DNA of 64,000 nucleotides from Mycolicibacterium hodleri (GTDB lineage Bacteria > Actinomycetota > Actinomycetes > Mycobacteriales > Mycobacteriaceae), in assembly GCF_006439015.1 (NCBI RefSeq), contig NZ_RCZG01000005.1:364440-428439 (forward strand), given 5' to 3'. The position numbers and the translations under genes were made by a program. Positions 35,698-46,500 of the stretch are shown piece by piece. Every line of letters begins with the position of its first letter. Positions within the stretch are counted from its first letter, which is position 1. The notes under the pieces are model-generated. The model was not told the DNA's origin. It searched no databases and worked only from the letters and a program-made list of their open reading frames with translations.

Positions 35698-36429
35698 CTA
35701 GACCCCTGCCACCCCGAGCAGCTGCCCGATCCCGTAGGTGACGATCATCGCTATCGCGCCGCCGATGGTGACGCGTAGGACGGCCCGGGTGGCGTCGGCC
35801 CCGCCCAGGCGTGCGCTCACGGTGCCGGTCAGCGCCAAGGCGACGATCACCGCGACGAAGGTGACGGGTATCCGGACGGCCGGAGGCAGAGCGATGATCG
35901 CGATGAGGGGAAGCAGCGCGCCGACGGTGAACGAGACGGCCGAGGATAGGGACGCCTCCCAGGGATTGGTGAGGTCATCGGGGTCGATGCCCAACTCGGC
36001 GTCCACGTGGGCCGCGAAGTCATCGTGTGCGGTGAGCTCCTCCGCGACCTGCCAGGCAGTGGCGGGGCTGAGTCCCTTGCCCTCGTAAATCGCCGCCAAC
36101 TCGGCGAGTTCGTCTGCCGGCGACTCGACGAGTTCCTGGCGTTCCTTCTCTAGCAGAGCCCTCTCGGTGTCGCGCTGGGTACTGACCGAGACGTACTCAC
36201 CCAGCGCCATCGATACCGCACCCGCAACCAGACCCGCGATGCCCGCAGTCATGATCGGCCCGCGCTCGGTCGTCGCGGCGGCGACGCCGACGACCAGTCC
36301 CGCCACGGAGACGATCCCATCGTTGGCGCCAAGCACCCCGGCGCGCAGCCAGTTCAACCTCGCGGTCATGCCGGTTCCGTGGGGTTCGGCGGGGTGGGAG
36401 GAAGACTCCGGTGACTGACGTTCGCTCAC
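35698..36429 (-). CDS. VIT1/CCC1-family iron/manganese transporter
   Basis: The 243-aa protein has about five helices. The N-terminal 'LRAGVLGANDGIVSVAGLVVGVAA' is the family hallmark, followed by an acidic loop (about 85-150, ELAAIYEGKG and HDDFAAHVDAELGI) that binds metal in CCC1-type proteins, then 'NPWEASLSSAVSFTVGALLPL'. It likely moves Fe2+ or Mn2+ across the membrane. The start is GTG at 36429. Confidence 0.88.
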   Translation of the reverse strand: MSERQSPESSSHPAEPHGTGMTARLNWLRAGVLGANDGIVSVAGLVVGVAAATTERGPIMTAGIAGLVAGAVSMALGEYVSVSTQRDTERALLEKERQELVESPADELAELAAIYEGKGLSPATAWQVAEELTAHDDFAAHVDAELGIDPDDLTNPWEASLSSAVSFTVGALLPLIAIIALPPAVRIPVTFVAVIVALALTGTVSARLGGADATRAVLRVTIGGAIAMIVTYGIGQLLGVAGV

Positions 36430-36526
36430 GTTGACGGAGGTTATTCCTTTTCGTGCAGGTCAGCCAGCAATCGAAGGCTAGCCAAAGCTGGACTGCGCGA
36501 GATCCGGACGGTCAGTTTCGGTTTTT

Positions 36527-38026
36527 CTACCCCGACGCGTACTGCACTGGAGCTTCGGACGAATCCACGTGCCCGTTGCTGATGATCGTCAGGCGATCGG
36601 GGCGCACCTCATAGCGTGCGCCGTTGTCCGGATTGGTCACGTCGAATCCGCCGTCTACCGGCACCGCGCCGGCCAGCCGAAGGTTTGCTCCGTCGCTGAG
36701 TCGTTGACCGTGGTAGTAGAAGTCGTTCGGCGCGGACTGGCAGATCACGGCCAGCGAGCTCGCGGTGCGCATCATCGCCGCGGCCAGGTCTCCCGAGTCG
36801 CAGCGCGCTGCCTGGTTGAGGAACCCCTGTGCATCGGCGCCGGAGAATGTCGGTGACACTGTCGTCATCCGCGGCGAGACAGCCGACGTCGACTGCGACG
36901 CCGAGGGGGGAGTCACAGGCGAACCACCAATTCCGTTGCGCAGCAACAGAACCGTGGCCACGACCAAGGCGCCGCCGAGGGTCAGGGCGGTACCCGCGAT
37001 CAGTGCTCTCTGCACGCGGCTGAGTCCCGCGGTGCGAACCGGCGGCACGGGTGCTCGTGCGGGCAGCGGGTACGGGCTGTGTCCGGTCTCGGCGGGATTG
37101 GGATAGATCGCCGAGAACTGCCGCGTTCCCGGCGCAGGTCCTGCGGGCGGAGCCGCCACCGCCGCCTGCGCCCGACCGGGCGGCCCCTGAGTAGAGGCTG
37201 CAGCGGTGGCCGCCCTCGCCAGGTCCCCGGCCGAGGCGAACCTGGCCTCTGGCTGCTTGGCCATGCCGCGTGCGATGACGGCGTCGAACTCCCGCCCGAT
37301 CCCCCGGCGCATGATGCTCGGCCGCGGCGGGGGCGAGAGTACGTGTGCATTGATCAATTGCGCCAAGTCACCAGTCTCGAATGGGGGCCGACCGGTCAGG
37401 CACTCGTAGAGCACGCATGTCAGCGAATACACGTCCGCCTCGCGGCCGGCGACGCCGGCGCCGAAGCGTTCCGGCGCGATGTAGTCAGCCGAGCCCACCA
37501 CCGAACCCGTCATCGTCACGCTCGTGTTTCCCTGCGCATGGGCGATGCCAAAGTCTGCGAGGTAAGCGAAGTCGTCCGCGGTGAGCAGGACGTTCTCCGG
37601 CTTGATGTCCCGGTGGACCAGACCATCGGCGTGCGCGGCATCCAGAGCCGCCGCCACTTGAGTGATGATGGCCGCTGCCCGCCTTGGCTCAAGCGGGCCG
37701 TCTGAACGGAGCACTTCCTTGAGGTTGGCGCCCTCGACCAGACGCATGTCGATGTACAGCACACCGTCGATCTCGCCGAAGTCGTGCACGGGGATCACGT
37801 GCGGCTCCGTGAGGCGTGCCGCGATCCGCGACTCGCGGCGGAAGCGCTCCTGGAAACCGGGATCGCCCGCCATCCCGGCCCGCAGAAGCTTCAGGGCGAC
37901 CGTCCGTCCCTTGACCGTGTCATAGGCCTGGTAGACCTCGCCCATGCCGCCTTCGCCGACGAGGGATTGCAGCTGGTAGGGGCCGAACCGAGTGCCCAGA
38001 CGCGAGCCACGGTATGGAGACGCCAT
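36527..38026 (-). CDS. Transmembrane Ser/Thr protein kinase (PknE/PknH-like)
   Basis: This 499-aa protein has a complete cytoplasmic kinase domain (about 15-275): Gly loop 'VGEGGMGEVYQ', lysine in 'VALKLLR', HRD in 'LVHRDIKPENVLL', DFG in 'LADFGIAH' and the activation loop 'TSVTMTGSVVGSADYIAPE'. A Pro-rich linker leads to one transmembrane helix (about 345-368) and an extracellular domain of about 130 residues with two Cys ('AARCDSGDLA', 'AVICQSAP'). It signals from the cell envelope by phosphorylation. The ligand is unknown. Confidence 0.93.
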   Translation of the reverse strand: MASPYRGSRLGTRFGPYQLQSLVGEGGMGEVYQAYDTVKGRTVALKLLRAGMAGDPGFQERFRRESRIAARLTEPHVIPVHDFGEIDGVLYIDMRLVEGANLKEVLRSDGPLEPRRAAAIITQVAAALDAAHADGLVHRDIKPENVLLTADDFAYLADFGIAHAQGNTSVTMTGSVVGSADYIAPERFGAGVAGREADVYSLTCVLYECLTGRPPFETGDLAQLINAHVLSPPPRPSIMRRGIGREFDAVIARGMAKQPEARFASAGDLARAATAAASTQGPPGRAQAAVAAPPAGPAPGTRQFSAIYPNPAETGHSPYPLPARAPVPPVRTAGLSRVQRALIAGTALTLGGALVVATVLLLRNGIGGSPVTPPSASQSTSAVSPRMTTVSPTFSGADAQGFLNQAARCDSGDLAAAMMRTASSLAVICQSAPNDFYYHGQRLSDGANLRLAGAVPVDGGFDVTNPDNGARYEVRPDRLTIISNGHVDSSEAPVQYASG

Positions 38027-38121
38027 GCCCCGATTCTTACAGGTCGCCCCTGAGCGAGGTCACCGCCGATGCTCCGGCCCCGCGCTGCGGGCTCGGTCTG
38101 TCGCCTCTTCCCACGAGTCCG

Positions 38122-40470
38122 TCAGCGTCCAAACCCGGCGTCCCGTAGTGCCTGCGCCATCGACCCTGCGCTCGGCGTCGGCTCTCGACGTCCAGAGTTG
38201 TTGGTGCGGTGTGGTGGTGTCTTTTCACCCTTGACCTTCGGCGCAGGCCGGCCGCCGTTGCCGCCCTGACCGCCGCGCTGCTGTGGGCTGTCGTTGAGGC
38301 GCAGCGTCAGGCCGATCCGCTGACGGTCGACGTCGACCTCGAGAACCTTCACCTTCACTACCTGCCCGGACTTGACCACCTCGTGCGGATCGGAGACATA
38401 ACGATCCGACATCGCCGAGACGTGCACGAGGCCGTCCTGATGGACCCCGACGTCGACGAACGCACCGAATGCCGCGACATTGGTGACCACGCCCTCCAGG
38501 ACCATGCCGGCCGTCAGGTCGGCAACTTTCTCCACCCCTGCGGCGAACGTCGCCGTCGAGAACGCGGGCCGCGGGTCGCGGCCCGGCTTCTCCAGTTCGG
38601 CGAGGATGTCCGTGACCGTGGGGATGCCGAACCGGTCGTCGGCGAACTCAGAGGGGCGCAGCGACCGCAGCGCGCGCTCGTCGCCGATCAGTTCGGCGAG
38701 GGTGATACCCGAGCGGTCGAGGATGCGCCGCACCACCGGATAGGACTCCGGGTGCACGCCGGACCTGTCGAGCGGATCGTCGCCGTCGTTGATCCGCAGA
38801 AAGCCGGCGCACTGCTCGAATGCCTTGGGGCCCAGGCGGGGAACCTTCAGCAACGCCTTGCGGTTGCGGAACGGCCCCGTCGACTCGCGGTGCGCGACGA
38901 TCGCCTCGGCCAACGAGTCCGTCACGCCGGACACCCGCGCGAGCAGCGGCACCGACGCGGTGTTCAGGTCGACACCGACGGCGTTCACCGCATCCTCGAC
39001 GACGGCGGCCAGGCTTCGAGCCAGCGTCCCCGGCGTCACGTCGTGTTGATATTGCCCGACGCCGATCGACTTCGGTTCGATCTTCACCAGTTCGGCCAGC
39101 GGGTCCTGCAGACGCCGCGCGATGGACACCGCGCCGCGGATCGTCACGTCGAGGGTCGGTAATTCGTGCGCTGCGTACGCCGACGCCGAGTACACCGAGG
39201 CGCCCGCTTCGCTCACCATGGCCTTCACGGGCGCCTTGGTGCCAGTAGCTTTGATGTCGGCGATGAGTTCGCTTGCGAGCGCATCGGTTTCACGCGAAGC
39301 CGTCCCATTGCCGATGGCGATGAGATCGATGTCGTGGCGCGCGATGAGCGCTCCCAGTACCGCCTTGGACTGGTCCCACTTCTGCTGCGGCTGGTGCGGG
39401 AAGATCGCGCAGTGGTCGACGACCTTGCCCGTCGCATCGACCACGGCGACCTTGACGCCGGTGCGGAAGCCGGGGTCCAGCCCAAGCGTCGTGCGGGTAC
39501 CCGCCGGTGCCGCGAGCAGGAGGTCCTTGAGGTTCTTGGCGAACACCGCGACCGCGTCCAACTCGGCGCGCTGCTTGAGTCGGATCCGCGAGTCGACCGC
39601 CGCCGACACCATCAGTTTGACGCGCCACGCCAACTTCACGGTGGTGGCGAGCCACGGCGTCGCAGGCGCCGCCGCGGACAGGTCGATGCCGAGCGTCCTG
39701 GCGACCATCGCGTGATACACGTCGTCGTCGCCGCCCTCGAGGTTCAGTGCGAGCACGCCCTCCTTCTCGCCGCGCATCACGGCCAGCACGCGGTGCGACG
39801 GCATCTTCTCAAACGGTTCGGAGAACTCGAAGTAGTCGCGAAACTTCTGGGCTGCAGGTGTTTTCGCGACGTCCGCCGATGCGGGAGACGTGCGCAGCGA
39901 ACCGTCCGCCCAGAACTTGGTACGCGTCGCGCCGACGAGTTCGGCGTCTTCGGCGGCCCGCTCGATGAGGATGTGTCGTGCGCCCTCGAGTGCGGCGGCC
40001 GCGTCTGCGACGTCGTCGTTGAGGAAGTCCCCAGCGGTGTCCTCCGGGATCAGGGTCGGGTCGGCCAGGAGCCGGTCGGCAAGCGGTTCGAGGCCGGCCT
40101 CCCGGGCGATCTGCGCCTTGGTCCGCCGTTTCGGCTTGTAGGGCAGGTAGATGTCCTCGACGCGCGACTTGGTATCAGCCGTCAACAGTGCGGTGCGCAG
40201 CTCGCCGGTGAGTTTGCCCTGCTCTTCGATGGAGGCGATCACCGCGGTGCGGCGGGCGTCGAGCTCCCGAAGGTAGCCGAGGCGCTCCTCGAGCGTCCGA
40301 AGTTGCCCGTCATCGAGGCTGCCGGTGATCTCCTTGCGGTAGCGAGCGATGAACGGGACCGTCGCCCCGTCGTCGAGCAGTCGGACAGTCGCGGCCACCT
40401 GAGCCTCGCGAACTGCCAGTTCTTCAGCGAGGCGGGCATTTACGGACTTGACGACAGGGCTCTGAGTCAC
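38122..40470 (-). CDS. tex: Tex-family S1 RNA-binding transcription accessory protein
   Basis: The protein is 782 aa, close to Tex of other bacteria. Order of parts: an N-terminal helical domain, a YqgF-like domain ('TTLGLDPGFRTGVKVAVVDATGKVVD'), helix-hairpin-helix repeats ('VARVSGVTDSLAEAIVAH', 'KVPRLGPKAFEQCAGFLRI') and a C-terminal S1 domain ('GMVLEGVVTNVAAFGAFVDVGVHQDGLVHVSAM'). It acts in the cytoplasm on nucleic acid and transcription. The start is GTG 40470. A basic, Gly-rich tail follows S1. Confidence 0.93.
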   Translation of the reverse strand: MTQSPVVKSVNARLAEELAVREAQVAATVRLLDDGATVPFIARYRKEITGSLDDGQLRTLEERLGYLRELDARRTAVIASIEEQGKLTGELRTALLTADTKSRVEDIYLPYKPKRRTKAQIAREAGLEPLADRLLADPTLIPEDTAGDFLNDDVADAAAALEGARHILIERAAEDAELVGATRTKFWADGSLRTSPASADVAKTPAAQKFRDYFEFSEPFEKMPSHRVLAVMRGEKEGVLALNLEGGDDDVYHAMVARTLGIDLSAAAPATPWLATTVKLAWRVKLMVSAAVDSRIRLKQRAELDAVAVFAKNLKDLLLAAPAGTRTTLGLDPGFRTGVKVAVVDATGKVVDHCAIFPHQPQQKWDQSKAVLGALIARHDIDLIAIGNGTASRETDALASELIADIKATGTKAPVKAMVSEAGASVYSASAYAAHELPTLDVTIRGAVSIARRLQDPLAELVKIEPKSIGVGQYQHDVTPGTLARSLAAVVEDAVNAVGVDLNTASVPLLARVSGVTDSLAEAIVAHRESTGPFRNRKALLKVPRLGPKAFEQCAGFLRINDGDDPLDRSGVHPESYPVVRRILDRSGITLAELIGDERALRSLRPSEFADDRFGIPTVTDILAELEKPGRDPRPAFSTATFAAGVEKVADLTAGMVLEGVVTNVAAFGAFVDVGVHQDGLVHVSAMSDRYVSDPHEVVKSGQVVKVKVLEVDVDRQRIGLTLRLNDSPQQRGGQGGNGGRPAPKVKGEKTPPHRTNNSGRREPTPSAGSMAQALRDAGFGR

Positions 40471-40479
40471 GCCGCGACC

Positions 40480-41784
40480 CTACCCAATGCGTCTGACGGA
40501 TCCCGCGCACAACCGCGCGAGGGCCGCCGCGCCGACGAAGAACCCGAGTGACGACCAGCCCACGACGCCACTGAGCCCCTCCTTCGCCATCAACAGCACG
40601 GCCACGCCTGCCACGCAGACCAGCACGCCCGCGGCCACCGAGCGCGCACCGGTCGCTCGAGACCTCGCGTCCCACCACGGCAACGGGCGGTGCTCCAACG
40701 GTGATAGCAACGTGAACGTGAGGGCCATGACGGCCGCGAACACGACGGCCCGCAGCGCGAGGCGCCCCCAGAAGCCCGGCTCGTGCACGTCGTACGCGTC
40801 GATGCCGACGGCGTGCAGGGCGAAGGTGGCGACCGCGATCGCGGGGATGTGCCAGAGGTAGAGCGTCATCGCTCCCCCATTGCCCACCGCGACGACGCGC
40901 CAGACTCGCGGCCGCGCCGCCCAGCGGCGGATCACCCCCGCCGACGCTACGAAGAGGCACGACATCCACGTGCACTGCAGTGCGAGCAGCAGCGTCGGCG
41001 GCGTGACGTTCGACAGGCGCTCGACGCCGGTCACGACCAGAGAGACTTCGTACGGCCCGGCCAGGACGGCCGCGACTTGCGCGGCGAATGCCACCGCGGC
41101 CACGGCCAGAGCCACCCGGGGGCCGATCAGACGCCGCGCGTAGGCCATCCCGATCACGACGGGAATCAGCCACACGAAGACGAAGTTGGCGGCGCCCGCC
41201 TCTGGTGTCCCCACGGCGATCCGGACCGCGTCTACTGCGCCCACGGCCACCAGGAGCCCCACGACCAGCAGCGCGACCGCCCGACCCGACCGCACACGCA
41301 TCAACGCCGGGACGAAGGCCAGCACGACGAGGTACACGCCGATGAACCAGAGAAGCGCGACGCATTCGCGGCCCAGGCCCGCCGCCGACTCTGCCCCGAG
41401 CACCATTCGGGTGACGAGCAGCCCGACCACCCACGCGGCGAGGTACCAGAACACGGGCCGGCACAGCCGCTGCGACCGGGTGAACAGCCAGGTGCCCCAC
41501 GCCGTGCCGGACTTCCAGCCGTAGGCACCTGCGGCACCGCCTGCCAGGAAGAACAACGGCATGACCTGCGCGGCCCAGGTGATCGGCGCGAGCGCGGGCA
41601 GCTGGCCCAGCAGGTTACCGATCCGCAGTCCGCCGCCGTCGATGGTGGCCAGTAACAGTGCGCTGTGCCCGAACATCACGACGACGAGCGCACAGAGTCG
41701 CGCGACGTCGACGGCGCGATCGCGGACGGGTGCGGCTTCATCGGCGGTCGAGTGAGCCTCCGATGACGACCTGGTCAATGCCAT
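40480..41784 (-). CDS. Membrane acyltransferase (acyltransferase-3 family)
   Basis: This 434-aa protein has about ten membrane helices. The N-terminal 'RDRAVDVARLCALVVVMFGHSALL' carries the conserved Arg/Asp and His region of acyltransferase-3 proteins. These transfer acyl groups (often acetyl) to extracytoplasmic glycans or lipids. The target is unknown. It lies 9 bp upstream of tex on the same strand and may be co-transcribed with it. Confidence 0.82.
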   Translation of the reverse strand: MALTRSSSEAHSTADEAAPVRDRAVDVARLCALVVVMFGHSALLLATIDGGGLRIGNLLGQLPALAPITWAAQVMPLFFLAGGAAGAYGWKSGTAWGTWLFTRSQRLCRPVFWYLAAWVVGLLVTRMVLGAESAAGLGRECVALLWFIGVYLVVLAFVPALMRVRSGRAVALLVVGLLVAVGAVDAVRIAVGTPEAGAANFVFVWLIPVVIGMAYARRLIGPRVALAVAAVAFAAQVAAVLAGPYEVSLVVTGVERLSNVTPPTLLLALQCTWMSCLFVASAGVIRRWAARPRVWRVVAVGNGGAMTLYLWHIPAIAVATFALHAVGIDAYDVHEPGFWGRLALRAVVFAAVMALTFTLLSPLEHRPLPWWDARSRATGARSVAAGVLVCVAGVAVLLMAKEGLSGVVGWSSLGFFVGAAALARLCAGSVRRIG

Positions 41785-41874
41785 GTACCCAGCATGCCGG
41801 GCTGCCTGCCGTCATGGGTGAGTAGGACTACGCGACTTTGGAGCACGGGGCGGCTTCGCCTAGATTGCAGGGTG

Positions 41875-42783
41875 ATGCGCATCGTACTGATCGTTCTGTC
41901 CGTACTCATCGGCATCGTGGGCTACTCGGCAGCACCGGCCAGTGCCGCGCCGCCGTCGCAGCCCGACCTTCGTGGGTATCTTGCCGTGATACCCGACGCC
42001 TTCGTGATGAACGACGAGGCCTATTTCCAAACTCCCGACGGACTGCTGTGCTCCATTCAGCCCGACCGCGGCGTCGCCGGCTGCGACGGTCGACTGCCAG
42101 GGACCATGAATGGCGTCAACGAGATCGTCCTCACCGAGGACGCCAACGCGCGGGGCCTGCGGGAGACCGCGAGCTCGCGATTCGTGAAGTCGACCGGAGA
42201 TGCCGCCCCCGTGCTACGCGAGGGTCAGAAGATCGTGTTCGGCGACTTCGAATGTGCCGTCGCGCCCGGGCCATTCACCGCCTGCACCAAGGGTCAACCG
42301 GTGACGCAGTGGATGGTGGTGTCGCCCAACGGCACCGGCATCGGCCCTGCGACCGATGGCCTGCCACCGGGATTCCCCGACCCAAACGAGTTCGTTCTCG
42401 GCGACGAGACCTATGTCGTCGGCCAAGGCGCGAAGAACTTGTTCCCGTTGTTCACCGTGGACGGTGGTCTGACGTGTTCGATCATCGTCTACAGCGGCGG
42501 CGAGATCGGTTGCGATGGACCACTACCCGGCGTCACGAGCGGCCAGAACGAAGTCTTCATGCAGCTGCCCGGCACCTCCGGAATCCGTCGCGCCGACTCC
42601 CCCAAGTTCAGCACGCCGGCCTACCCAGGACCGATCAAGCAGTTGCCCGTCGGCTACCGGGTCAACGGCATCGGCTCCACCTGCATGGCCATCCCCGGCG
42701 GTGTTGCGTGCCTGGGCACCATCGCCGGTGCACTGCACGGCTTTCAGGTGTCCCCGGCGGGAGTGTCCACCATCGGCGGGTGA
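41875..42783 (+). CDS. Secreted protein with two repeated Cys-rich modules
   Basis: The protein is 302 aa from ATG 41875 (a GTG one codon upstream is possible). The signal peptide ends near 'APASAAPP'. The mature part repeats one motif twice: 'LLCSIQPDRGVAGCDGRLPG' (about residues 60-85) and 'LTCSIIVYSGGEIGCDGPLPG' (about 225-250). Each has two Cys and is followed by a conserved Asn-Glu strand. Duplicated exported mycobacterial proteins of this type have no known role. Confidence 0.78.
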   Translation: MRIVLIVLSVLIGIVGYSAAPASAAPPSQPDLRGYLAVIPDAFVMNDEAYFQTPDGLLCSIQPDRGVAGCDGRLPGTMNGVNEIVLTEDANARGLRETASSRFVKSTGDAAPVLREGQKIVFGDFECAVAPGPFTACTKGQPVTQWMVVSPNGTGIGPATDGLPPGFPDPNEFVLGDETYVVGQGAKNLFPLFTVDGGLTCSIIVYSGGEIGCDGPLPGVTSGQNEVFMQLPGTSGIRRADSPKFSTPAYPGPIKQLPVGYRVNGIGSTCMAIPGGVACLGTIAGALHGFQVSPAGVSTIGG

Positions 42784-42915
42784 CCGCCTGCTCCGGTCGG
42801 GAACACTCTCGACGCCCCCCACGCCGACGAACGGCTCACCAGCCAGCTCGAAATCCACCGTGACCGGCAGGGTGAGAACTGGGCCCTGAGGTTGCCAAAT
42901 GTCCACGCGGTCATC

Positions 42916-42947
42916 ACGTTACGGTCCCGTCGGATGAAACGTAACGT
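42916..42947. promoter_or_regulatory. Inverted repeat in the leader of the Gly-Pro repeat protein
   Basis: Seven-base arms ACGTTAC and GTAACGT are separated by 18 bp. The pair lies in the 280-bp gap before the small secreted gene at 43064. It could bind a dimeric regulator with widely spaced half-sites. This is a pattern only; no promoter elements could be fixed. Confidence 0.35.
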
Positions 42948-43063
42948 TCGCGGCCCTCGCCGAGTTGCCGAAAGACCGGTGAAGGACCCGCCGATGACTT
43001 ATTCTCACGCCCACGTCAATAAGCACGCGAATCCGCGCGGGCACTAGTGAGAGCAGGCAATTC

Positions 43064-43387
43064 ATGCGGCATCGGTTACGGCATCACGCCGCATGTGGCC
43101 TCGTGTCGGGGTCCGTTCTGCTGACGGGCCTCGCGTTCCCCGCGAGCAGCCAGGCCGACGACGGCTGCGCGGCCGGCATGTACTTCAACTGGGATACCAA
43201 CCAGTGCGAGTACTACGACGACCTGACCGTGTACGTCGATCCGTGTTGCTACATCCCAGGCCCCGTGGGTATCGGACCCATTGGCCCCGGGCCAGTTGGG
43301 CCTGGGCCCATTGGTCCAGGACCCGTTGGGCCGGGTCCGGTTGGCCCCGGGCCCGTTGGACCCGGTCCGATCTTCGGTAGGCGCTAA
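43064..43387 (+). CDS. Small secreted Gly-Pro-Val repeat protein
   Basis: This 107-aa protein has a signal peptide (cleavage near SSQADD), a short Cys-containing head (Cys in 'GCAAGMYFN', 'NQCEYYDD' and 'DPCCYIPG') and a tail of GPGPVGPGPI-type repeats (about residues 65-103) ending in IFGRR. The tail is likely an extended polyproline-like structure and may anchor in or cross the cell wall. Similar small mycobacterial Pro-rich exported proteins have no known function. Confidence 0.78.
   Translation: MRHRLRHHAACGLVSGSVLLTGLAFPASSQADDGCAAGMYFNWDTNQCEYYDDLTVYVDPCCYIPGPVGIGPIGPGPVGPGPIGPGPVGPGPVGPGPVGPGPIFGRR
43255..43375. repeat. Degenerate repeats encoding Gly-Pro-(Val/Ile)
   Basis: Short imperfect units of about 15 bp, such as GGCCCCGGGCCAGTT and GGTCCAGGACCCGTT, code for G-P-G-P-V/I. 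Codons vary between units, so the protein pattern is better kept than the DNA pattern. This suggests selection on the protein rather than recent expansion. Confidence 0.75.
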
Positions 43388-43595
43388 CCAGCCTGCTCGT
43401 CGCGCGGCGGCCCGCAACCTGTCCGACGCCGTTGGCCAGGTGCGCTCACGGGCGTGCTTCTCGTCGGGGGGCGCGCGCAGGAAACCGTGGAGCGACTGTC
43501 GCGGCAGAATGAATGCTGCACACGACGTGGTATGCGACCGGGCGACAAACCGGGCCGGCCGAGTGTTATCGCCCCACCGGCACGATCTCAGGACG

Positions 43596-46500
43596 TCAGC
43601 CCGCCCACACGTCCTCGACGTAGCGGTCGGACTCCACCAGGCCGATCAGCCAGTCGCGAGCCTGGCTTTCGTCGTCGCCGGTGTGCGCGCGGTAGATTTC
43701 GATGAAGGCCTGCCGCACGGCCGGGGCCATCTTGGCGCCGTCACCACACACATAGACGTGGGTGTCCTTCGCGGGGTCACCGAGCAGCTCCCAGACCTCG
43801 TCGCCGTCGGCGGCGATGCGGTCCTGGACGTACCGCACCCCGCCTTGCGGCGCGCGGGAGAAGGCGGGGCGCATCCGGACGATCCCCTCCCCCTCTGCAG
43901 CTTCAAATTCGTCTCGAAAGATGTAGTCCACGTCAGGGTCTCGAATTCCGAAGAAGCACAACGCAGGCGAAAAGGGCGCTCCGTCCTGTTTCGCCGCGAG
44001 GCGGTCCCCCAGGAAACCGCGGAACGGGGCGACACCGGTACCCGCGCTGACCAGAATGACGTTCATTGCGGGTTCGGCACCGGCTCGGAAGGCCTGACGG
44101 GCTCCATCGACCCGCGCCCGGATCTGCGCGCCGGGAGCGATGGCCGCCAGGTGGTTGGACGCGACGCCCTGGTACAGGCCATGGCCGGACCGGGCGGGCG
44201 CATCGAGCACGCTGACCACTAGCGCCACCAGGCCCGGTGCCAACCGGGAGGACGAGGCGATCGAGTAGTGACGCGGTGTCATGGGCTCCAGCAGCTCGAG
44301 CAGCTCCGCCCCCGTCAGCGCGCATGCCCGGAACTCCAGCAGGCATTCGAGTGGACTGAGCGCGCACGGATCCGATGCTTCGGCGAGTTCCTCGAGACGT
44401 GCGCGTTCCGGCTGGCACGGATTGGATGCGGCGAGGCGGCGTAATTGGCTGCGCGTCGCCGGCTTTCGCAATTCCACGAAGTGGGTGAGCAGTTCGCGCA
44501 CGCTCACCTCGCGATCGAGCGCGATCAGCCGCCGCGAAGTGCGCCGCGGATTGATGGACAGCCTCAGTTCGCCATCAATCTCGAGAAGCTCGAGCACCGT
44601 CGTGACCAGATCTGGCGGGTTGTCCGCAAGCACGGTCAGGTGATCACCCGTCAGGTACTCGACTCCTTCAGGAAGGGAAACGCGGACAAAGCGTTTGGAT
44701 TGCCCGAGGGCGGCATCGTCTCCGACCAGGCCGGTGTTGTCCAGCACGGTCATGGGGACCACCGCGAACCGGGCGTCGATGGCTGCGGTCACCGGACCGA
44801 TGATGGGATGCAGATCATAGAGCGGTTCGTCCGTGTCGGTGACCGGTGACGCGTCCGGATCGCCGAAATGCTCTGAAAGCGTTGCCCACAGAGCTGTGGA
44901 GAACTCCTCGACCGTCCCATTGAGATCGCCGGAAGTGTCGGCTGACGCCCGAGGCACCAGAGGACGGGCGCCGAGTTCGGTCAGTCTTTCGTCGATGCGT
45001 TTGGGAACCGCCTGGTAGGTATCGGCCCAGTTGCGGTCCCCGACGCCAAGCACCGCGAAGTACGGTGCACCATCGAGGGTGGCATCCCCACCGAGTAGCC
45101 AGGCGAAGAAGTCGCGCGCATCATCGGTTGGCTGCCCGTTGTAGGACGACGCGACGATCACGATTGCATCGGTCTCCGGAAGGGCGCCGGCGAAGTCGTC
45201 CAACGGTCTGACCGTGGTGGTGCACCCAAGGTCGCTCGCCTCTTCGGCCAGCTGCTTGGCCAGCGCGCGGCAGGTTCCGAGATTCGAACCGTGTAGCACG
45301 GCCAGTGTGGTGCCTGCTTTGAGAGGTGTGGTCGCTCGTGACGGTGTCTGGGGCGCCGGCGCGGCGTCCTGCGGTGCGGCGCAGCTGCGCTCCTCCGGCG
45401 TGCGCCGGATCAGGTCGAGGTGAAATCCGACCGGGCGGCGGCTCCGCTCGCTATCGAACTGGAGCACATAGTGTTGCGAGTCGATGAGGCGATACCGGTG
45501 GGTCAGCCGGGCAATCGCCATGGTGGCCTCGTGCAGGGCGAACTGACGCCCGATACAGGATCGCGCCCCGGTACCGAAGGGTTTGAACAAACCGCCTGGC
45601 CTGGCGGCCGAACGAACGGTGTCGAACCGGTCCGGATCGAAGAGCTCGACGTTGTCGCCCCATTCGGGTTGACGATGAAGCGCGCCGGTCAGCACGGTGA
45701 CGGCCTCACCCTGCTTGATCGGGTAGGTACCACCGATGGCGGTGTCCACCAACGCCATTCGGTCGAAGCTGAGTACCGGTGGAGACAGCCGCAGTGTCTC
45801 GTTGATTACCTGCCGCAGATACGCGAGCTTGCCGATGTCGTCGTAGGTCGGTAGGTAGTCGTCGTCCGCGCCGAACACGGCGTCGACCTCGGCCTGAACT
45901 CGGGACAGTACCGCCGGGTGATGCATCAGGTTGTAGAGCGCATTGGGCATGAGTTCCGACGTCGTCAGCTGGCCGGCGATCAGGAAGGTCATGATCTGGT
46001 TTCGGATGTTCTCGGGGCTCAGTACCGGTTCGCCGCCGGAATCGCGCCCCAGCATGACGTAGAGAAGGTCGTCGAGTTGGTCGCTCGCACCTGTGCGGTG
46101 CTGCTCGATCAACTCGTCGAAGGCGCCATGCAAGTATTCCACCTCGTTGGCGAATTCGGTTGTCGTCTCACGCTTTCCGAGTTCTCCGAAGGCCGCCGTG
46201 AAGCTGCGCGGGATCGGCGCGAGGCCGTCGTAGCTGAACGAGTCGAATCGCGCCCCGAAACCGGCAAGAGCAACGGTATCCATCGCGAGCTTCTGAAGGT
46301 CGGTGGATGCGTCCACCGGTCGCTGCCCGACGCAGGAGTCCCAGCGGTCAACCAGCTGGCCACTGATCGCGAGCATGGCGCCGTGGTAGTTACGCAAGCC
46401 GGCATAGCTGAAACCTGGGACAAGGACGTCGTGGGCCTTCTGCCAGTTCGGTTCACCGTGATAGGCGGTGAACAGGCCATCGCCGGCCAGCGGACGGACC

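Noticed and set aside
38209..40551. Long plus-strand open frames opposite tex
   Set aside because: They mirror the tex coding frame and are Arg/Gly-rich without domains.
43255..43375. CRISPR-like array
   Set aside because: The units are contiguous, imperfect and in frame with a signal-peptide protein. There are no unique spacers and no cas genes.
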